Assembly: GCF_003351865.1 (NCBI RefSeq) | Contig: NZ_CP022242.1 | Coordinates: 1 to 64,000, forward strand | Reading direction: 5' to 3' | Source of the DNA: Methanofervidicoccus sp. A16 | GTDB taxonomy: Archaea > AGJL01 > Methanococci > Methanococcales > Methanococcaceae | DNA: 64,000 bases | Part shown: one piece after another, positions 52,692 through 62,505 of the stretch | How the letters are laid out: every line of letters starts with the position of its first letter | Numbering within the stretch: the first letter of the stretch is position 1 | Translations under genes and position numbers: made by a program | The notes under the pieces: model-generated | Seen by the model: only the letters and a program-made list of their open reading frames with translations | What the model was told of the DNA's origin: nothing | The model's database searches: none

Positions 52692-54020
52692 ATGGATGTG
52701 AATGTGGATAGTTTAGGCACCTGGAGGAGGACACACTATACAAGTGAGATAGATGGAGAGATGGATGGAGAGGAAGTAATAGTAATGGGATGGGTAAATT
52801 CCATAAGGAAGTTAGGTAAGTTGGTATTTATAATACTGAGAGACAGGGAGGGGATGATACAGGTAGTCATTCCAAAGCAGAAGGTTCCTGAGGAGGTATT
52901 CAAGATAGGAAAATCCCTTGGAAGGGAGGATGTAGTTGCTATTAAGGGTAAGGTGGTGGCAAACGAGAAGGCTCCTGGGGGATGTGAGATAATACCTATA
53001 GAGATCAAGGTGCTGAACAGGGCTAAGTCTCCCCTCCCACTGGATCCCTCAGAGAAGGTACCTGCAGATTTAGATACAAGACTTGATAACAGATTTTTGG
53101 ATCTTAGAAGACCTAAGATAACTGCACTCTTTAAACTAAGATCTGAGATGTTGAGAGTTGTAAGAAACACCTTCTATCAGGAGGGTTTTATAGAGGTTAA
53201 TACACCGAAACTTGTGGCAAGTGCTACAGAGGGAGGTACAGAACTCTTTCCAATATCCTACTTTGAGAGGGAGGCATTCTTAAGTCAGAGTCCCCAGTTG
53301 TACAAACAGATGTTGATGGCTGCAGGCTTTGATAGAGTATTTGAGATAGGACCTATATTTAGGGCTGAGGAGCACAACACAAGGAGACACCTAAACGAGG
53401 CGGTATCTATAGACTGTGAGATGTCTTTCTCAGATGATAAGGGTGCCATGGAAATGCTCGAGAAGGTGGTATACAACACCCTTGTTCATTTAAAGGATCA
53501 CTGTAAGAGGGAAATGGAGGTATTGGATATAGATCTAAAGATACCAGATATTCCATTCCCAAGACTTACATACGACGAGGCTGTTGATATTATAAACGCC
53601 AAAGGTGTGGAGATGGAATGGGGAGAGGATCTTTCAAGGGCAGGGGAGAAGGCGTTAGGGGAGTATATGGAGGGGTTCTACTTTATAACTGATTGGCCCA
53701 GAGACATTAGGCCCTTCTATACCTTACCAAAGGAGGAAGATCCAAAACTCTGTAAGGCATTCGATCTTATGTATAAAGATCTGGAGATCGCCTCAGGTGC
53801 CCAGAGAAACCACATATACGATCTCTTGGTGGATAGTATTAAGAGGATGGGTTTGAATCCTGAGAGTTTCGAGAGTTATCTTCAGGCTTTTAGATACGGG
53901 ATGCCACCTCATGCAGGTTGGGGGTTAGGTGCAGATAGGTTTATGATGGTGTTGGGGGGACAGAAGAACATCAGGGAGTGTGTTCTCTTCCCAAGGGATA
54001 GACATAGACTTACACCTTAA
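52692..54020 (+). CDS. aspS: Aspartyl-tRNA synthetase, archaeal type
   Basis: A class II synthetase of 442 residues. The N-terminal OB fold ([32 protein letters not shown]) reads the anticodon. Class II motifs 2 and 3 are seen in [30 protein letters not shown] and [31 protein letters not shown]. Archaeal enzymes of this type in organisms without AsnRS also charge tRNA-Asn with aspartate, which is then amidated; whether that applies here depends on genes outside the window. Confidence 0.96.
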   Translation: MDVNVDSLGTWRRTHYTSEIDGEMDGEEVIVMGWVNSIRKLGKLVFIILRDREGMIQVVIPKQKVPEEVFKIGKSLGREDVVAIKGKVVANEKAPGGCEIIPIEIKVLNRAKSPLPLDPSEKVPADLDTRLDNRFLDLRRPKITALFKLRSEMLRVVRNTFYQEGFIEVNTPKLVASATEGGTELFPISYFEREAFLSQSPQLYKQMLMAAGFDRVFEIGPIFRAEEHNTRRHLNEAVSIDCEMSFSDDKGAMEMLEKVVYNTLVHLKDHCKREMEVLDIDLKIPDIPFPRLTYDEAVDIINAKGVEMEWGEDLSRAGEKALGEYMEGFYFITDWPRDIRPFYTLPKEEDPKLCKAFDLMYKDLEIASGAQRNHIYDLLVDSIKRMGLNPESFESYLQAFRYGMPPHAGWGLGADRFMMVLGGQKNIRECVLFPRDRHRLTP

Positions 54021-54080
54021 AGTAATAAATATTAAAATAAAAATAATAATCATTATTATAATAAAATTTAGGTGAAAATT

Positions 54081-54368
54081 ATGGTATCTAAAGAGGATAT
54101 AATAAATGCTCTAAAAAAGGTTATAGACCCTCATATGGGGATAAGTATTGTAGATATGGGGTTGGTAAAGAACGTAGAGATAGACGAGGAGAACAACGTC
54201 TCCTTTGAGTTGATACCTACAAACCCTGCATGTATGAGTGTAATGGGAATGGCGTTGGGGGCAAAGGAGGAGGTTAAGAAGATAGATGGGGTAAAGGATG
54301 TTAAGGTTGTTGTAAAGGGGCATATAATGGAGGAGGACATTAACAAGATCGTAAATAACAGTAAATGA
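54081..54368 (+). CDS. MIP18/SufT-like DUF59 protein (Fe-S assembly family)
   Basis: A 95-residue protein of the DUF59 family, whose members help iron-sulfur cluster assembly or delivery. The family core VIDPHMGISIVDMGLVKNVEI and the single cysteine in PTNPACMSVMGMALG are present. A GTG nine bases upstream overlaps the GGTGA site, so the ATG is used. It sits between two tRNA synthetase genes without obvious functional link. Confidence 0.88.
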   Translation: MVSKEDIINALKKVIDPHMGISIVDMGLVKNVEIDEENNVSFELIPTNPACMSVMGMALGAKEEVKKIDGVKDVKVVVKGHIMEEDINKIVNNSK

Positions 54369-54398
54369 TAACTATTTTTCTTTTTTTAAGGTGGAAGG

Positions 54399-55649
54399 AT
54401 GTTTAGTAGGCCCAAGGGGACGAGGGATTTTTTACCTAAGGAGATGAAGAAGAGGAGGATCGTAGAGGAAAAACTTAGGAAGGTTTTTGAGAGTTATAAC
54501 TTCAAGGAGATACTTACACCTACCTTTGAGAGTTTTCAACTACTGTCTAAGAAGACTGGGGAGGAGATAAGGAGACAACTCTTTGTATTTAAGGATCATG
54601 GAGGTAGGGAGATGGGCCTTAGGCCTGAGATCACATCATCTGTTGTTAGACTCTATCTAAATGAACTTAAAAACTACCCTAAACCTTTAAAACTCTACTA
54701 CTTTGCAAACTGCTTTAGATACGAGAACCCTCAGGCTGGGAGGTACAGGGAGTTTTGGCAGATGGGCTGTGAGTTGATAGGTAGTAAGTATCCCATAGCA
54801 GATGGGGAGGTTATAAACCTTGCCATGGACGGCTTAGATGCTGTAGGTTTGGAGTACGAGACTCATATAGGACATTTAGGGGTACTTAAGGGAGTATTTG
54901 AGAGGTTTAACATCTCGGAGGAGGAGGAGTTGAATATAAGGAGATTAATAGATAAGGAGGATTACAGGGGACTTGGGGATTACTTGGAGAGTATAGAGAC
55001 CTCCCAGGAGTTAAAAGATACAGTATTCACCTTATTGAAATTTAAGGGAGATAGGGAGATACTGGGAGAGGTAAAGGAGGTATTAAAAGACTATCCTCTA
55101 TCACTCCAGGCTTTAGAGAACTTAGAGGAGATACTAGAGTTTGTAAAGAAGGAGGATGTAGTTATAAATTTCGGGATAGCGAGGGGATTGGATTACTACA
55201 CAGGTATGGTATTTGAGATATACGGGAAGAGGGAGGGGGCTAAGCAGGTATGTGGTGGGGGTAGATACGACAACCTCATAGAACTCTTTGGAGGGGAGCC
55301 TACACCTGCAGTTGGTTTTGCCTATGGGTTTGACAGGATAATGTTGAATATCCCTGATTTTGAGGTAGAGGAGGAGGTTATACTGATAGTACCTGTTAAG
55401 AAGGATAGGGGTTTATTGAAGAGATCTTTACAGATTGCAGATGAACTTAGGAGAAAGGGGAAGGTTGTAGAGGTAGATCTGATGAACAGGAGGTTGAACA
55501 AGGCACTTAACTACGCCAACGCCCTTGGGATTAAAAAGGTTGTAATTGTGGGTGAGAGGGAGTTGGAGAAGGGGATGGTGTTAGTAAGAGATATGAGAAC
55601 TGGAGAACAGGTAGGTGTAAAGTTGGAGGAGTTAGGAGAGTTTGTTTAA
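54399..55649 (+). CDS. hisS: Histidyl-tRNA synthetase
   Basis: A class II synthetase of 416 residues. Motif 1 region [10 protein letters not shown] opens the protein, followed by [15 protein letters not shown], the motif 2 [21 protein letters not shown], the histidine-binding [13 protein letters not shown], and motif 3 [14 protein letters not shown]. The C-terminal anticodon-binding domain is from about 325 on ([29 protein letters not shown]). The ATG follows AAGGTGG. Confidence 0.97.
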   Translation: MFSRPKGTRDFLPKEMKKRRIVEEKLRKVFESYNFKEILTPTFESFQLLSKKTGEEIRRQLFVFKDHGGREMGLRPEITSSVVRLYLNELKNYPKPLKLYYFANCFRYENPQAGRYREFWQMGCELIGSKYPIADGEVINLAMDGLDAVGLEYETHIGHLGVLKGVFERFNISEEEELNIRRLIDKEDYRGLGDYLESIETSQELKDTVFTLLKFKGDREILGEVKEVLKDYPLSLQALENLEEILEFVKKEDVVINFGIARGLDYYTGMVFEIYGKREGAKQVCGGGRYDNLIELFGGEPTPAVGFAYGFDRIMLNIPDFEVEEEVILIVPVKKDRGLLKRSLQIADELRRKGKVVEVDLMNRRLNKALNYANALGIKKVVIVGERELEKGMVLVRDMRTGEQVGVKLEELGEFV

Positions 55650-55660
55650 CAGAACAATAG

Positions 55661-56235
55661 TAGATGTTAGTTCCTATCTAAAAATTCTGAATAAAATAAA
55701 AAATAATAATATATTTATAAAAAATTAATGAGAAACTGTTTTTAAAATAAAATACCTCTATATATTTCAAAATCGATTTTACTTTCTACTCTCCTAGTTA
55801 TTGAGGAAGGAATATAATCCTCCCACCATGATTAACACTATCCTTTAACTACAACGGTAAATATTATTTATATCATGGTAGAATTTTCTAATCTTATCTT
55901 ATGTTCAAGAAAAAACATTTTAGAGATAGATATAGTTAATAACTCACTTCCTTTTTTATGTGTTTAGTTAATGTTTTTTCAATTAAAATTTAATCTAATA
56001 ATAATATCAATAAAAAAGAGTTAGTGCTAATAAATAAAATTGTTTATATCTCTTTGGGATATCTTGAGCACTAGAAAAGCAAAGTATGATTTTTATCAAC
56101 CCTTCTTCTTAGGATATTTTATTTTTCTTTATTTTATTACTTTTTGTTTTTATTACATTCTGTTTTTTACTATTACTATTAAGTTGAGAATTTTTAATTA
56201 CTATATTATTATTTTAATGAAATTAAGATTATTAA
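55661..56235 (-). repeat. Probable relic of a B-like repeat element
   Basis: TTAGTTCCTATCTAAAAATTC at the left and TTTTAATGAAATTAAGATT at the right are inverted and resemble worn family ends. The left part includes TTTTTAAAATAAAATACCTC, as in reverse-oriented type B copies. It lies in a 919-base gap (55650-56568) in which I see no gene; the hydrophobic open frame at 56040-56258 is a by-product of T-rich sequence. Confidence 0.3.
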
Positions 56236-56568
56236 TATTATTTTTAAAAATAAAATAAAAATTAAAAAATTATAACTCCTATTTTCTTATTAGAATTCCT
56301 CGACATCTAGAAAGCGTCAATTTTTTGCTGGCCATGATTTTTACATGATAATAGAGCCAATAAAATCTTTCTAAGTAAAAAAAAAAGGATTAGCAAGTTT
56401 ATCTCCATATATCCCAGATATTCCAGAAAGAACATGGTGATTTATTTTCACCTATGGTTTACTCCTTTATAAATTATTGAAATTTTTATTTTTATTAAAA
56501 GTTTTTGAATATTATTTTTAAACATCAATCACTTAAGATATATCGACAACACTTTTAAGGTTAAAGTT

Positions 56569-57120
56569 ATGATCCATATTAAGGATGAAATAGGAGTACT
56601 AGGAATAGATGATGGGCCCTTCAGTAAGGAGAGTAAAGAGGTACTCCTAATAGGTACCTACTACAGGGGTAATAGAATATTGGATGGTGTTTATTTTAAA
56701 AGAATTGAAAAGGACGGTATGGATTCTACAGAAAAGATCGTTGAGATTGTAAAGGGAAAGCATGAAAAAAAGATAAATGTAATATTTTTAGATGGTATAA
56801 CCTTTGGAGGCTTTAATATTGCAGATATTCACAAGATATATGAGAAAACTAATATTCCAGTGGTTGCTGTAATGAACAACCTGCCAGACTATGAAAAAAT
56901 AGAGAGGGCTCTGATGAAATACTTTAAAGACTATGAAAGCAGGATATCTATATTACGTTCCTTACCAAAGCCTGAAAAATTTGATGATATATATCTCCAG
57001 TACGTAGGAATAGAGAGAAAAACCTTAGAGTTGATTATTAAAAAAACGAGATTGAAAAGTAAAGTTCCTGAATGTTTAAGGGTGTCTCATCTCATAGGGA
57101 GAGGTTTTCTCTACCTTTAA
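56569..57120 (+). CDS. DUF99 (UPF0215) family protein
   Basis: A 183-residue archaeal protein of the DUF99 family, related in fold to endonuclease V. Conserved stretches are IGVLGIDDGPF, VIFLDGITFGGFNIADI and a long basic C-terminal part ending VPECLRVSHLIGRGFL. DGITFGGFN is the family hallmark, with the acidic residue expected at the metal site. Function is not established. It ends two bases before the stop of the convergent MBL gene. Confidence 0.88.
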   Translation: MIHIKDEIGVLGIDDGPFSKESKEVLLIGTYYRGNRILDGVYFKRIEKDGMDSTEKIVEIVKGKHEKKINVIFLDGITFGGFNIADIHKIYEKTNIPVVAVMNNLPDYEKIERALMKYFKDYESRISILRSLPKPEKFDDIYLQYVGIERKTLELIIKKTRLKSKVPECLRVSHLIGRGFLYL

Positions 57121-57122
57121 AA

Positions 57123-57749
57123 CTACAATCCCAGTAGTAAAGATTTTATATCTAGGTTGTGAGTATAGGCATCCTCTCCATGTCCAGGTAGTATTTTAGA
57201 TATACCTCTCTCCTCAATTATCCTCTGGAGTTTTAAAATTGAAGATTTTAACTCTTCTAAGTTTCCAGTGGGAAAATCCCACCTACCTACACCATGGGCA
57301 AATAGGGTATCTCCAGTTATCAGATAGTTGCCACATATTAAAGATATACTGCCTTTGGTATGGCCAGGAGTTTCTACAACCTCGATATTGCACCTCCTTA
57401 ACTCCTCTAAAACCTCCTCTAAGGGTATAACCTCCCTTGGAGGAACCATCTTACTGTTGAAGAGTGGAGCAAGTGTAATATCACTACCTCTCCTTAAGAC
57501 CTCTACCTCTGCATTATGAATTATAACAGGTACATGGAAGTGATCCTCGTAGAGATAATCTCCTCCTGTATGATCGTAGTGGCAATGGGTGTTTATTATA
57601 AAGTCTATATCCTTTACAATACTTTCCATTTCTTCTAAGGTAGAAAGGAAGCCCTCTGGCATTCCAGGATCTACGAGAATATTTCTTTTACCTACTATAA
57701 GGTATTTGTTGCACTCGTATCCTTTTCCCTCTATTTTGTATATTTTCAT
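57123..57749 (-). CDS. Metallo-beta-lactamase fold hydrolase (glyoxalase II-like)
   Basis: A 208-residue zinc hydrolase. The metal motif THCHYDHTGGD (about 54-64) is HxHxDH, with further ligands in TPGHTKGSIS, ITGDTLFAHGVGRWDFPTG and LPGHGEDA. It resembles glyoxalase II-like thioester hydrolases, but the substrate is not known. It is convergent with the DUF99 gene. Confidence 0.88.
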   Translation of the reverse strand: MKIYKIEGKGYECNKYLIVGKRNILVDPGMPEGFLSTLEEMESIVKDIDFIINTHCHYDHTGGDYLYEDHFHVPVIIHNAEVEVLRRGSDITLAPLFNSKMVPPREVIPLEEVLEELRRCNIEVVETPGHTKGSISLICGNYLITGDTLFAHGVGRWDFPTGNLEELKSSILKLQRIIEERGISKILPGHGEDAYTHNLDIKSLLLGL

Positions 57750-57889
57750 GTTATCTCTTTTATTATTTTTAATTAGTAGATTTATAGATAAAAATAATAA
57801 TTATAATAATAAAAATATGATAAATAAAAATTATTATTGACTCCGGAATTCTCTAACGATTATAAAAGGGTTTAAAAATATGTATTTAC

Positions 57890-58561
57890 TTAATCCCTAA
57901 CAATTACAAACCTTCCCGCTGAGGAGTGCCTGGGATGTGCAGATATCCCTAATTCTTTTAGATACTTATAGGTATAGGTATCCCTTCCATGGATAAAAAC
58001 CTCTCCTAAATCCTCTGGAGTGTTTATATCTATTGAGATGTAAAAAGAAGAATAGATGTATAATTTTACCTTATTTCTTCTACATAGTTCACAATGTTTT
58101 AAAAAACTAAAACCTTCATAAGATGGTTTTATAACATCTTTAGGGTTTAAAATTAGTAGATTTGTTCCTCCTCCTCTTGATGGACATATAAGTACAGATC
58201 TCTTCCTATTCTCCACCTTTTCTATCAATCTACTAATATCCTCTTTCCTAATAAGAGGCACATCTGCAGGTACTATCGCTACTGTATCATCTTCTATCCT
58301 CCCAATGGCGTATTGGAGAGCATCGTTGAGGTCTTTGGTATCATTTTCTAATATCGGTATAATTCCCAACTCCCTTGAAAATGAGAGTATATCCTTATCT
58401 TTACTTACAACGTAGATACTATTACAGGCATTTTTCAACCCAGTGTAAACATCCAAGAGCATGTTTTTTATAAGATTTTCTCTCTCATCAGGTGTTAAAA
58501 TATCCTTTAATCGTGATTTTGCAGATTTTAAAGGTGAGACAGGGATTACTACTGAAGACAT
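57890..58561 (-). CDS. cofC: 2-phospho-L-lactate guanylyltransferase CofC
   Basis: Activates 2-phospho-L-lactate (or a related phosphoacid) with GTP for coenzyme F420 synthesis, the hydride carrier of methanogenesis. The nucleotidyltransferase N-terminus VIPVSPLKSAKSRLKDILTPDERENLIKNML, the DTVAIVPADVPLI metal strand near residue 93 and SRGGGTNLLILNP near 129 match the CofC family; 223 residues is normal. It has its own short promoter region, divergent from the CBS protein gene. Confidence 0.94.
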   Translation of the reverse strand: MSSVVIPVSPLKSAKSRLKDILTPDERENLIKNMLLDVYTGLKNACNSIYVVSKDKDILSFSRELGIIPILENDTKDLNDALQYAIGRIEDDTVAIVPADVPLIRKEDISRLIEKVENRKRSVLICPSRGGGTNLLILNPKDVIKPSYEGFSFLKHCELCRRNKVKLYIYSSFYISIDINTPEDLGEVFIHGRDTYTYKYLKELGISAHPRHSSAGRFVIVRD

Positions 58562-58669
58562 CTTCTCACATTACCTACTGTTGGTAATTAGAAAGGTGTA
58601 TTATGTTAAAAAACTTTAAATATTCTAAATAAAATATAAACTTCTTTTGACAACATTGAGGTGAGAAGG

Positions 58670-59872
58670 ATGTTAAATGAACCAATAATAGAGATAGCCA
58701 CAAAGGATCCAGTTACAATTACTCCAGATACTCCAATATCCAAGGCCATAGGGATAATGGAAAAGCACCACTTCCACAATCTGATAGTATTAGATGAAGA
58801 AGGAAATATATACCTAGTCACTATGCACGATCTACTGTTAGCATCATCTATAAACGAAAATGTAGAGACCCTAATGTTCAAACCACACTGTGTAAATCAG
58901 AACACTCCTGTAATAGATGCTATATGTGAGATAATAGACAGTGGTCAAAGAGCGGCACCAGTGGTAGATGACGAAGAAAAATTGGTGGGTATCGTTACAG
59001 ATTACGATATAATGAGTAGGGTAGGTAGATCTGAACTCTTAAAAGATGTTAAAATAACCAAGGTAATGACTAGAGATCCTATAACTATATATGAGTATGA
59101 GAGTATAGGTAAGGCTAGGAGTTTAATGAGGAAACATAACATAGGTAGGTTGATAGTACTGGATAGAGACGGTAAGCCTGTAGGGATGGTTACAGAGGAC
59201 GATATACTGAGGAAGATATACAAACCTAAAAGGAGAATGACACTAGGGGAGGTAGTGGGAGAGAAGATTCCAAGAATGTCTCAGCCTGTTTCCCTTATTA
59301 TGAGTACTCCTCTAATAACTGCAGATATTGACTCCACCATCCCAGAGGTTGCCAGAATCATGGAGAAGTACGATATAAGGGGAGTTCCCATCATGAAAAA
59401 GGGAATATTGAAGGGGATAGTTACAAGAGTAGACATAATGAAATATATCAGGGAACTGAGAAAGGAGAGGGTTGTAGAGGTGGAGATCTACGGTGAATTT
59501 GATGAGGATATGAAGGAACTGGCAGAGAGAATACTGATGACAGAGGTTAAGAAGATAGTTAAGTACTCTGGAAAACTTCACTGGATAAAGATAGCAGTAA
59601 AGAAGGAGCATGACAAAGGAGGAGTGCCCTACTATCATGTTAAGGTATACGTTAAGACTCCTAGAAAACTCTATGTAGGAGAGGGACGTCCCAAGTTGTC
59701 CACCAGTAAGAGAATGGAGATGGAGGAAGAGGATATCATATTAGTAACGGAAAAACAGAGATGGGACTTTATCGAAGTATTGAAGGATGCCTTAGATTCA
59801 GTTCTGAAACAGATAGAGATAGATAAGGAGAGAGAACATCCTAAACATGCGAAAAGGATTATAGAAGAATAA
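58670..59872 (+). CDS. Four-CBS-domain protein with extra C-terminal domain
   Basis: A 400-residue protein with four CBS domains (about 5-60, 66-120, 132-188 and 208-265), shown by repeated phrases such as GIMEKHHFHNLIVLDEEG, VGIVTDYDIMSRV, VGMVTEDDILRKI and KGIVTRVDIMKYI. CBS quartets usually bind adenine nucleotides or SAM. After them comes a charged alpha/beta domain (about 270-400) with VVEVEIYGEFDEDMKELAERI and YYHVKVYVKTPRKLYVGEG, reminiscent of ribosome-hibernation or RNA-binding folds, but I cannot name it. The ATG after GAGGTGAGAAGG is preferred to a GTG that overlaps the site. Confidence 0.8.
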   Translation: MLNEPIIEIATKDPVTITPDTPISKAIGIMEKHHFHNLIVLDEEGNIYLVTMHDLLLASSINENVETLMFKPHCVNQNTPVIDAICEIIDSGQRAAPVVDDEEKLVGIVTDYDIMSRVGRSELLKDVKITKVMTRDPITIYEYESIGKARSLMRKHNIGRLIVLDRDGKPVGMVTEDDILRKIYKPKRRMTLGEVVGEKIPRMSQPVSLIMSTPLITADIDSTIPEVARIMEKYDIRGVPIMKKGILKGIVTRVDIMKYIRELRKERVVEVEIYGEFDEDMKELAERILMTEVKKIVKYSGKLHWIKIAVKKEHDKGGVPYYHVKVYVKTPRKLYVGEGRPKLSTSKRMEMEEEDIILVTEKQRWDFIEVLKDALDSVLKQIEIDKEREHPKHAKRIIEE

Positions 59873-60179
59873 ATTATTTTTTATTTTTTAATAGATTTAT
59901 TAATTCTACTTAAGTCTTGGTCATAAAAATTCTAAGATATTTAACAACGTGTATGTTTTATGAAACATCCATGGCTGGGATCTCTTATTAAATCACTACT
60001 TAAGTCTCTGAAAAAATATTTCATACTTCTATTATCATATATTATTATAAAAATAATAACGATAAAAAATAGTAAAATAGTTAAAAAGTAGATTTAAAAA
60101 ACAAAAAATATACAAATATATTTATCTTCTACTTCTGAATATTGAAGGAAAGGGGCGATTTTCTAAATATAATTATATT
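59873..60179. other. AT-rich gap to the left of the nested repeat
   Basis: About 300 bases after the CBS-protein stop with no supported gene or repeat end. Its last nine bases (60171-60179) are the left target duplication of the type B element that follows. Confidence 0.4.
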
Positions 60180-60790
60180 ACTCTAGTTCCCATCATAAGA
60201 ATAGTTTAAAGGATAATAAAAAATATATACCTTAATTCCCATCAAAGTAATGATTTAAATAATAAAAAATAATAAAAACTGAAAAAATATTAAAATATTA
60301 TTAAAATATAATACTTTTAACAAAATTAATAATAGCAACTGTTAAGAAGGATCTGCTCCACTTCTCCATAGTGTCTTAGAGCGTCCCAGGAGGAGATTAT
60401 TTATCTCTTATTTTGATTTTAATACCATCTTTTTATACTTTTATTATAATTATTATTCTTATCAGAATTTTTTTGATGGGAATTAGGGTAAATATATTAT
60501 AAAAATAATAAAAAGAATTTAAAATAAAAACTTCTATTATCCTAGATATAACATTTTAAAAATAATATTAAAGGAGAATGATCCTCTGTATATCTTTTAA
60601 TACAAGAATTCAGAGTAAGATCTCCTATCTTATCTAAAGATTCGGAAAGATCCTAAGGGTATTTAATAGTTTTTATTTTTATATAGATTTTATACTGATT
60701 ATTTTAATCATGATTTTTATTATTATAACAATTATTATTATTTTTCATTTTTTCATTGTTCTTTTAATCACTACTGATGGGAACTAAGGT
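60180..60790 (-). repeat. Type B repeat element interrupted by a type A element
   Basis: Ends ACTCTAGTTCCCATCATAAG and TACTGATGGGAACTAAGGT. The outer target duplication AATTATATT is exact (60171-60179 and 60791-60799). A complete type A element (60229-60489) lies 49 bases in from the left end, nearly the same place as in the 16520 copy but in the opposite orientation. The type B interior (60500-60780) matches the other copies closely. Confidence 0.88.
60229..60489 (-). repeat. Type A repeat element nested in type B
   Basis: A 261-bp reverse copy with ends ACCTTAATTCCCATCAAA and TTTGATGGGAATTAGGGT, flanked by AAATATAT on both sides (60221-60228 and 60490-60497). The core reads AGAAGGATCTGCTCCACTTC in this orientation. 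Its separate duplication shows that it inserted after the surrounding type B element. Confidence 0.88.
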
Positions 60791-61003
60791 AATTATATTA
60801 TTATTTATTTTGATCTATTTATTCTCATCAGGGTTTTTATTTTTTAATTTTACCTCTTATCATTTACCATTAATTTTAATTATTAAATTTTTTATTATAA
60901 CTCTTCTGACATCCACACATATTTAGCAACAAAAACTATATAAAATTAAATAATTATAAAAATTTAATAATACTGATATCACTTATTTTGGAAGGGTAAT
61001 AAC

Positions 61004-61429
61004 ATGGTCGATATGGATAGAATTAGTGTATCTCTACCTACAAAACTACTGGAAGAGTTCGATAAGGTAATATCTGAAAGGGGCTACGCATGTAGAAGTG
61101 AGGCAATAAGAGACGCCATAAGGGATTACATTGTTAAGCATAAGTGGATACGTAGTTTAGAGGGGGAAAGGATAGGCAATATATCTATTATATATAGCCA
61201 TCACTCTCCTGAATTGATGAAGAAATTAACAACTATCCAGCATTCCTATACAGATCTAATTATAGCAACCCTCCATATGCATTTAGATCATGAACACTGT
61301 ATGGAGGTAATCCTTGTAAGGGGGGATGCAAAGAGAATAAAGGAACTTACAGACAAATTGGCATCTCAAAAGGGAGTTAAATATGTTAAATTGACAGTAA
61401 TGGCGCCTGGTGGCAAAATCCCTGAGTAA
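61004..61429 (+). CDS. nikR: Nickel-responsive regulator NikR
   Basis: A 141-residue ribbon-helix-helix repressor of nickel uptake. The N-terminal DNA-binding strand and helices are DRISVSLPTKLLEEFDKVISERGYACRSEAIRDAIRDYI. The high-affinity nickel site is complete: His80, His91, His93 and Cys99, with the same spacing (11, 2 and 6) as E. coli NikR. Methanogens need nickel for F430 and hydrogenases. GGAAGGGTAAT precedes the ATG by three bases. The controlled transporter is not in the window. Confidence 0.96.
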   Translation: MVDMDRISVSLPTKLLEEFDKVISERGYACRSEAIRDAIRDYIVKHKWIRSLEGERIGNISIIYSHHSPELMKKLTTIQHSYTDLIIATLHMHLDHEHCMEVILVRGDAKRIKELTDKLASQKGVKYVKLTVMAPGGKIPE

Positions 61430-61430
61430 A

Positions 61431-62249
61431 TTATTCCACAACCTCAAAACCTCTACTTTCTAACTCTTTTCTCTTTTTCTTTATAGTTTTTACAACCTTC
61501 TCCTCATCCTCTATCGCTATAAAGTTCAAGGTATGTTTTGTATCCCTATAGAAGGGAGGTTTCTCAATATTTAGATTCCCATCTACGTACTTTACAAGAG
61601 ATTCATTTAAAAATAAACTGTATCCCTTTTTAACTAACTCTATACCTTGAATGGGATCCTTGACAACTTTCCTTACCCTAAAATATATACCTCTACTTTT
61701 CAACACATTCCACAGGATCCTCTGAGGAGAGTACCTTACCCCTATTAAGTTCTTTACATCGAATTTATCTCTGTACACCATTACCATATAGTCGTATACC
61801 ACAGGTATAGGATCTCCTAACCTATAACTCCAGTAGGGATCGTCTATACCGAGGATTTTTACCATTCCCATCCTGTAGAGTTTTAGGATGTTGTCAAATG
61901 AGGATATTATTATATTGTCGAACAGCATCCTACCTATCTCACTAGATATAAACCCGCAGGCTATAAAGGAGGTTTCTCCCATCCTTCTCTTTATTCTCTG
62001 ATAGTACTCAAGGATCTCCTGTCCCTCCTCAGTAACAACAGTTCCAGAGGTTGAAGATTGGATAATCTTTATTCCTAACTTCTTCTCAAGTCTTTTTATC
62101 TGGATATTCACTGAAGAGGTAGGTATATTGAGTATTTTGGCAACTTTGTTCTGGGATTTTGTTTTTAGGAGTAGTTCTATTATTTTTATCTGATTTTCAG
62201 TTATCTCCTTTCCTCTGTATTTTATGTTTATCTTACTGGAGAGATCCAT
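61431..62249 (-). CDS. LysR-type transcriptional regulator, methanococcal type
   Basis: A 272-residue regulator. The winged-helix DNA-binding part is at residues 15-85 (ENQIKIIELLLKTKSQNKVAKILNIPTSSVNIQIKRLEKKLGIKII), followed by a shortened substrate-binding-like domain. It resembles the LysR-type proteins of Methanococcales, one of which (HrsM in M. maripaludis) controls the selenium-dependent switch of hydrogenase and other genes. Whether this is that orthologue is uncertain. It is convergent with nikR, with only one base between the stops. Confidence 0.82.
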   Translation of the reverse strand: MDLSSKINIKYRGKEITENQIKIIELLLKTKSQNKVAKILNIPTSSVNIQIKRLEKKLGIKIIQSSTSGTVVTEEGQEILEYYQRIKRRMGETSFIACGFISSEIGRMLFDNIIISSFDNILKLYRMGMVKILGIDDPYWSYRLGDPIPVVYDYMVMVYRDKFDVKNLIGVRYSPQRILWNVLKSRGIYFRVRKVVKDPIQGIELVKKGYSLFLNESLVKYVDGNLNIEKPPFYRDTKHTLNFIAIEDEEKVVKTIKKKRKELESRGFEVVE

Positions 62250-62505
62250 GTTATCTTTAAGTTCGATTATTTGCTATAGCCTGGTTTTTATTAAAGTAAT
62301 AGTTAAAAATAAAAAATATAATAAAAAGTATTATTATCAAAAAAATTATTTTAACACTAAAAAGAATGATTCTTAGAGGAGTTTTTCCGATTTATTTTTT
62401 CATTTTTTTAGGTAAGTATCCAAAGAATCTCTCTGGATATAACATCGTTTTTTATTATTTTTTAATTAGTAATAATAGTTTTTTTAAATATCATTCTTAT
62501 ATGCC

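Noticed and set aside
56040-56258. A 72-codon hydrophobic frame in the gap before DUF99
   Set aside because: Low-complexity, no binding site, and it overlaps the probable repeat relic.
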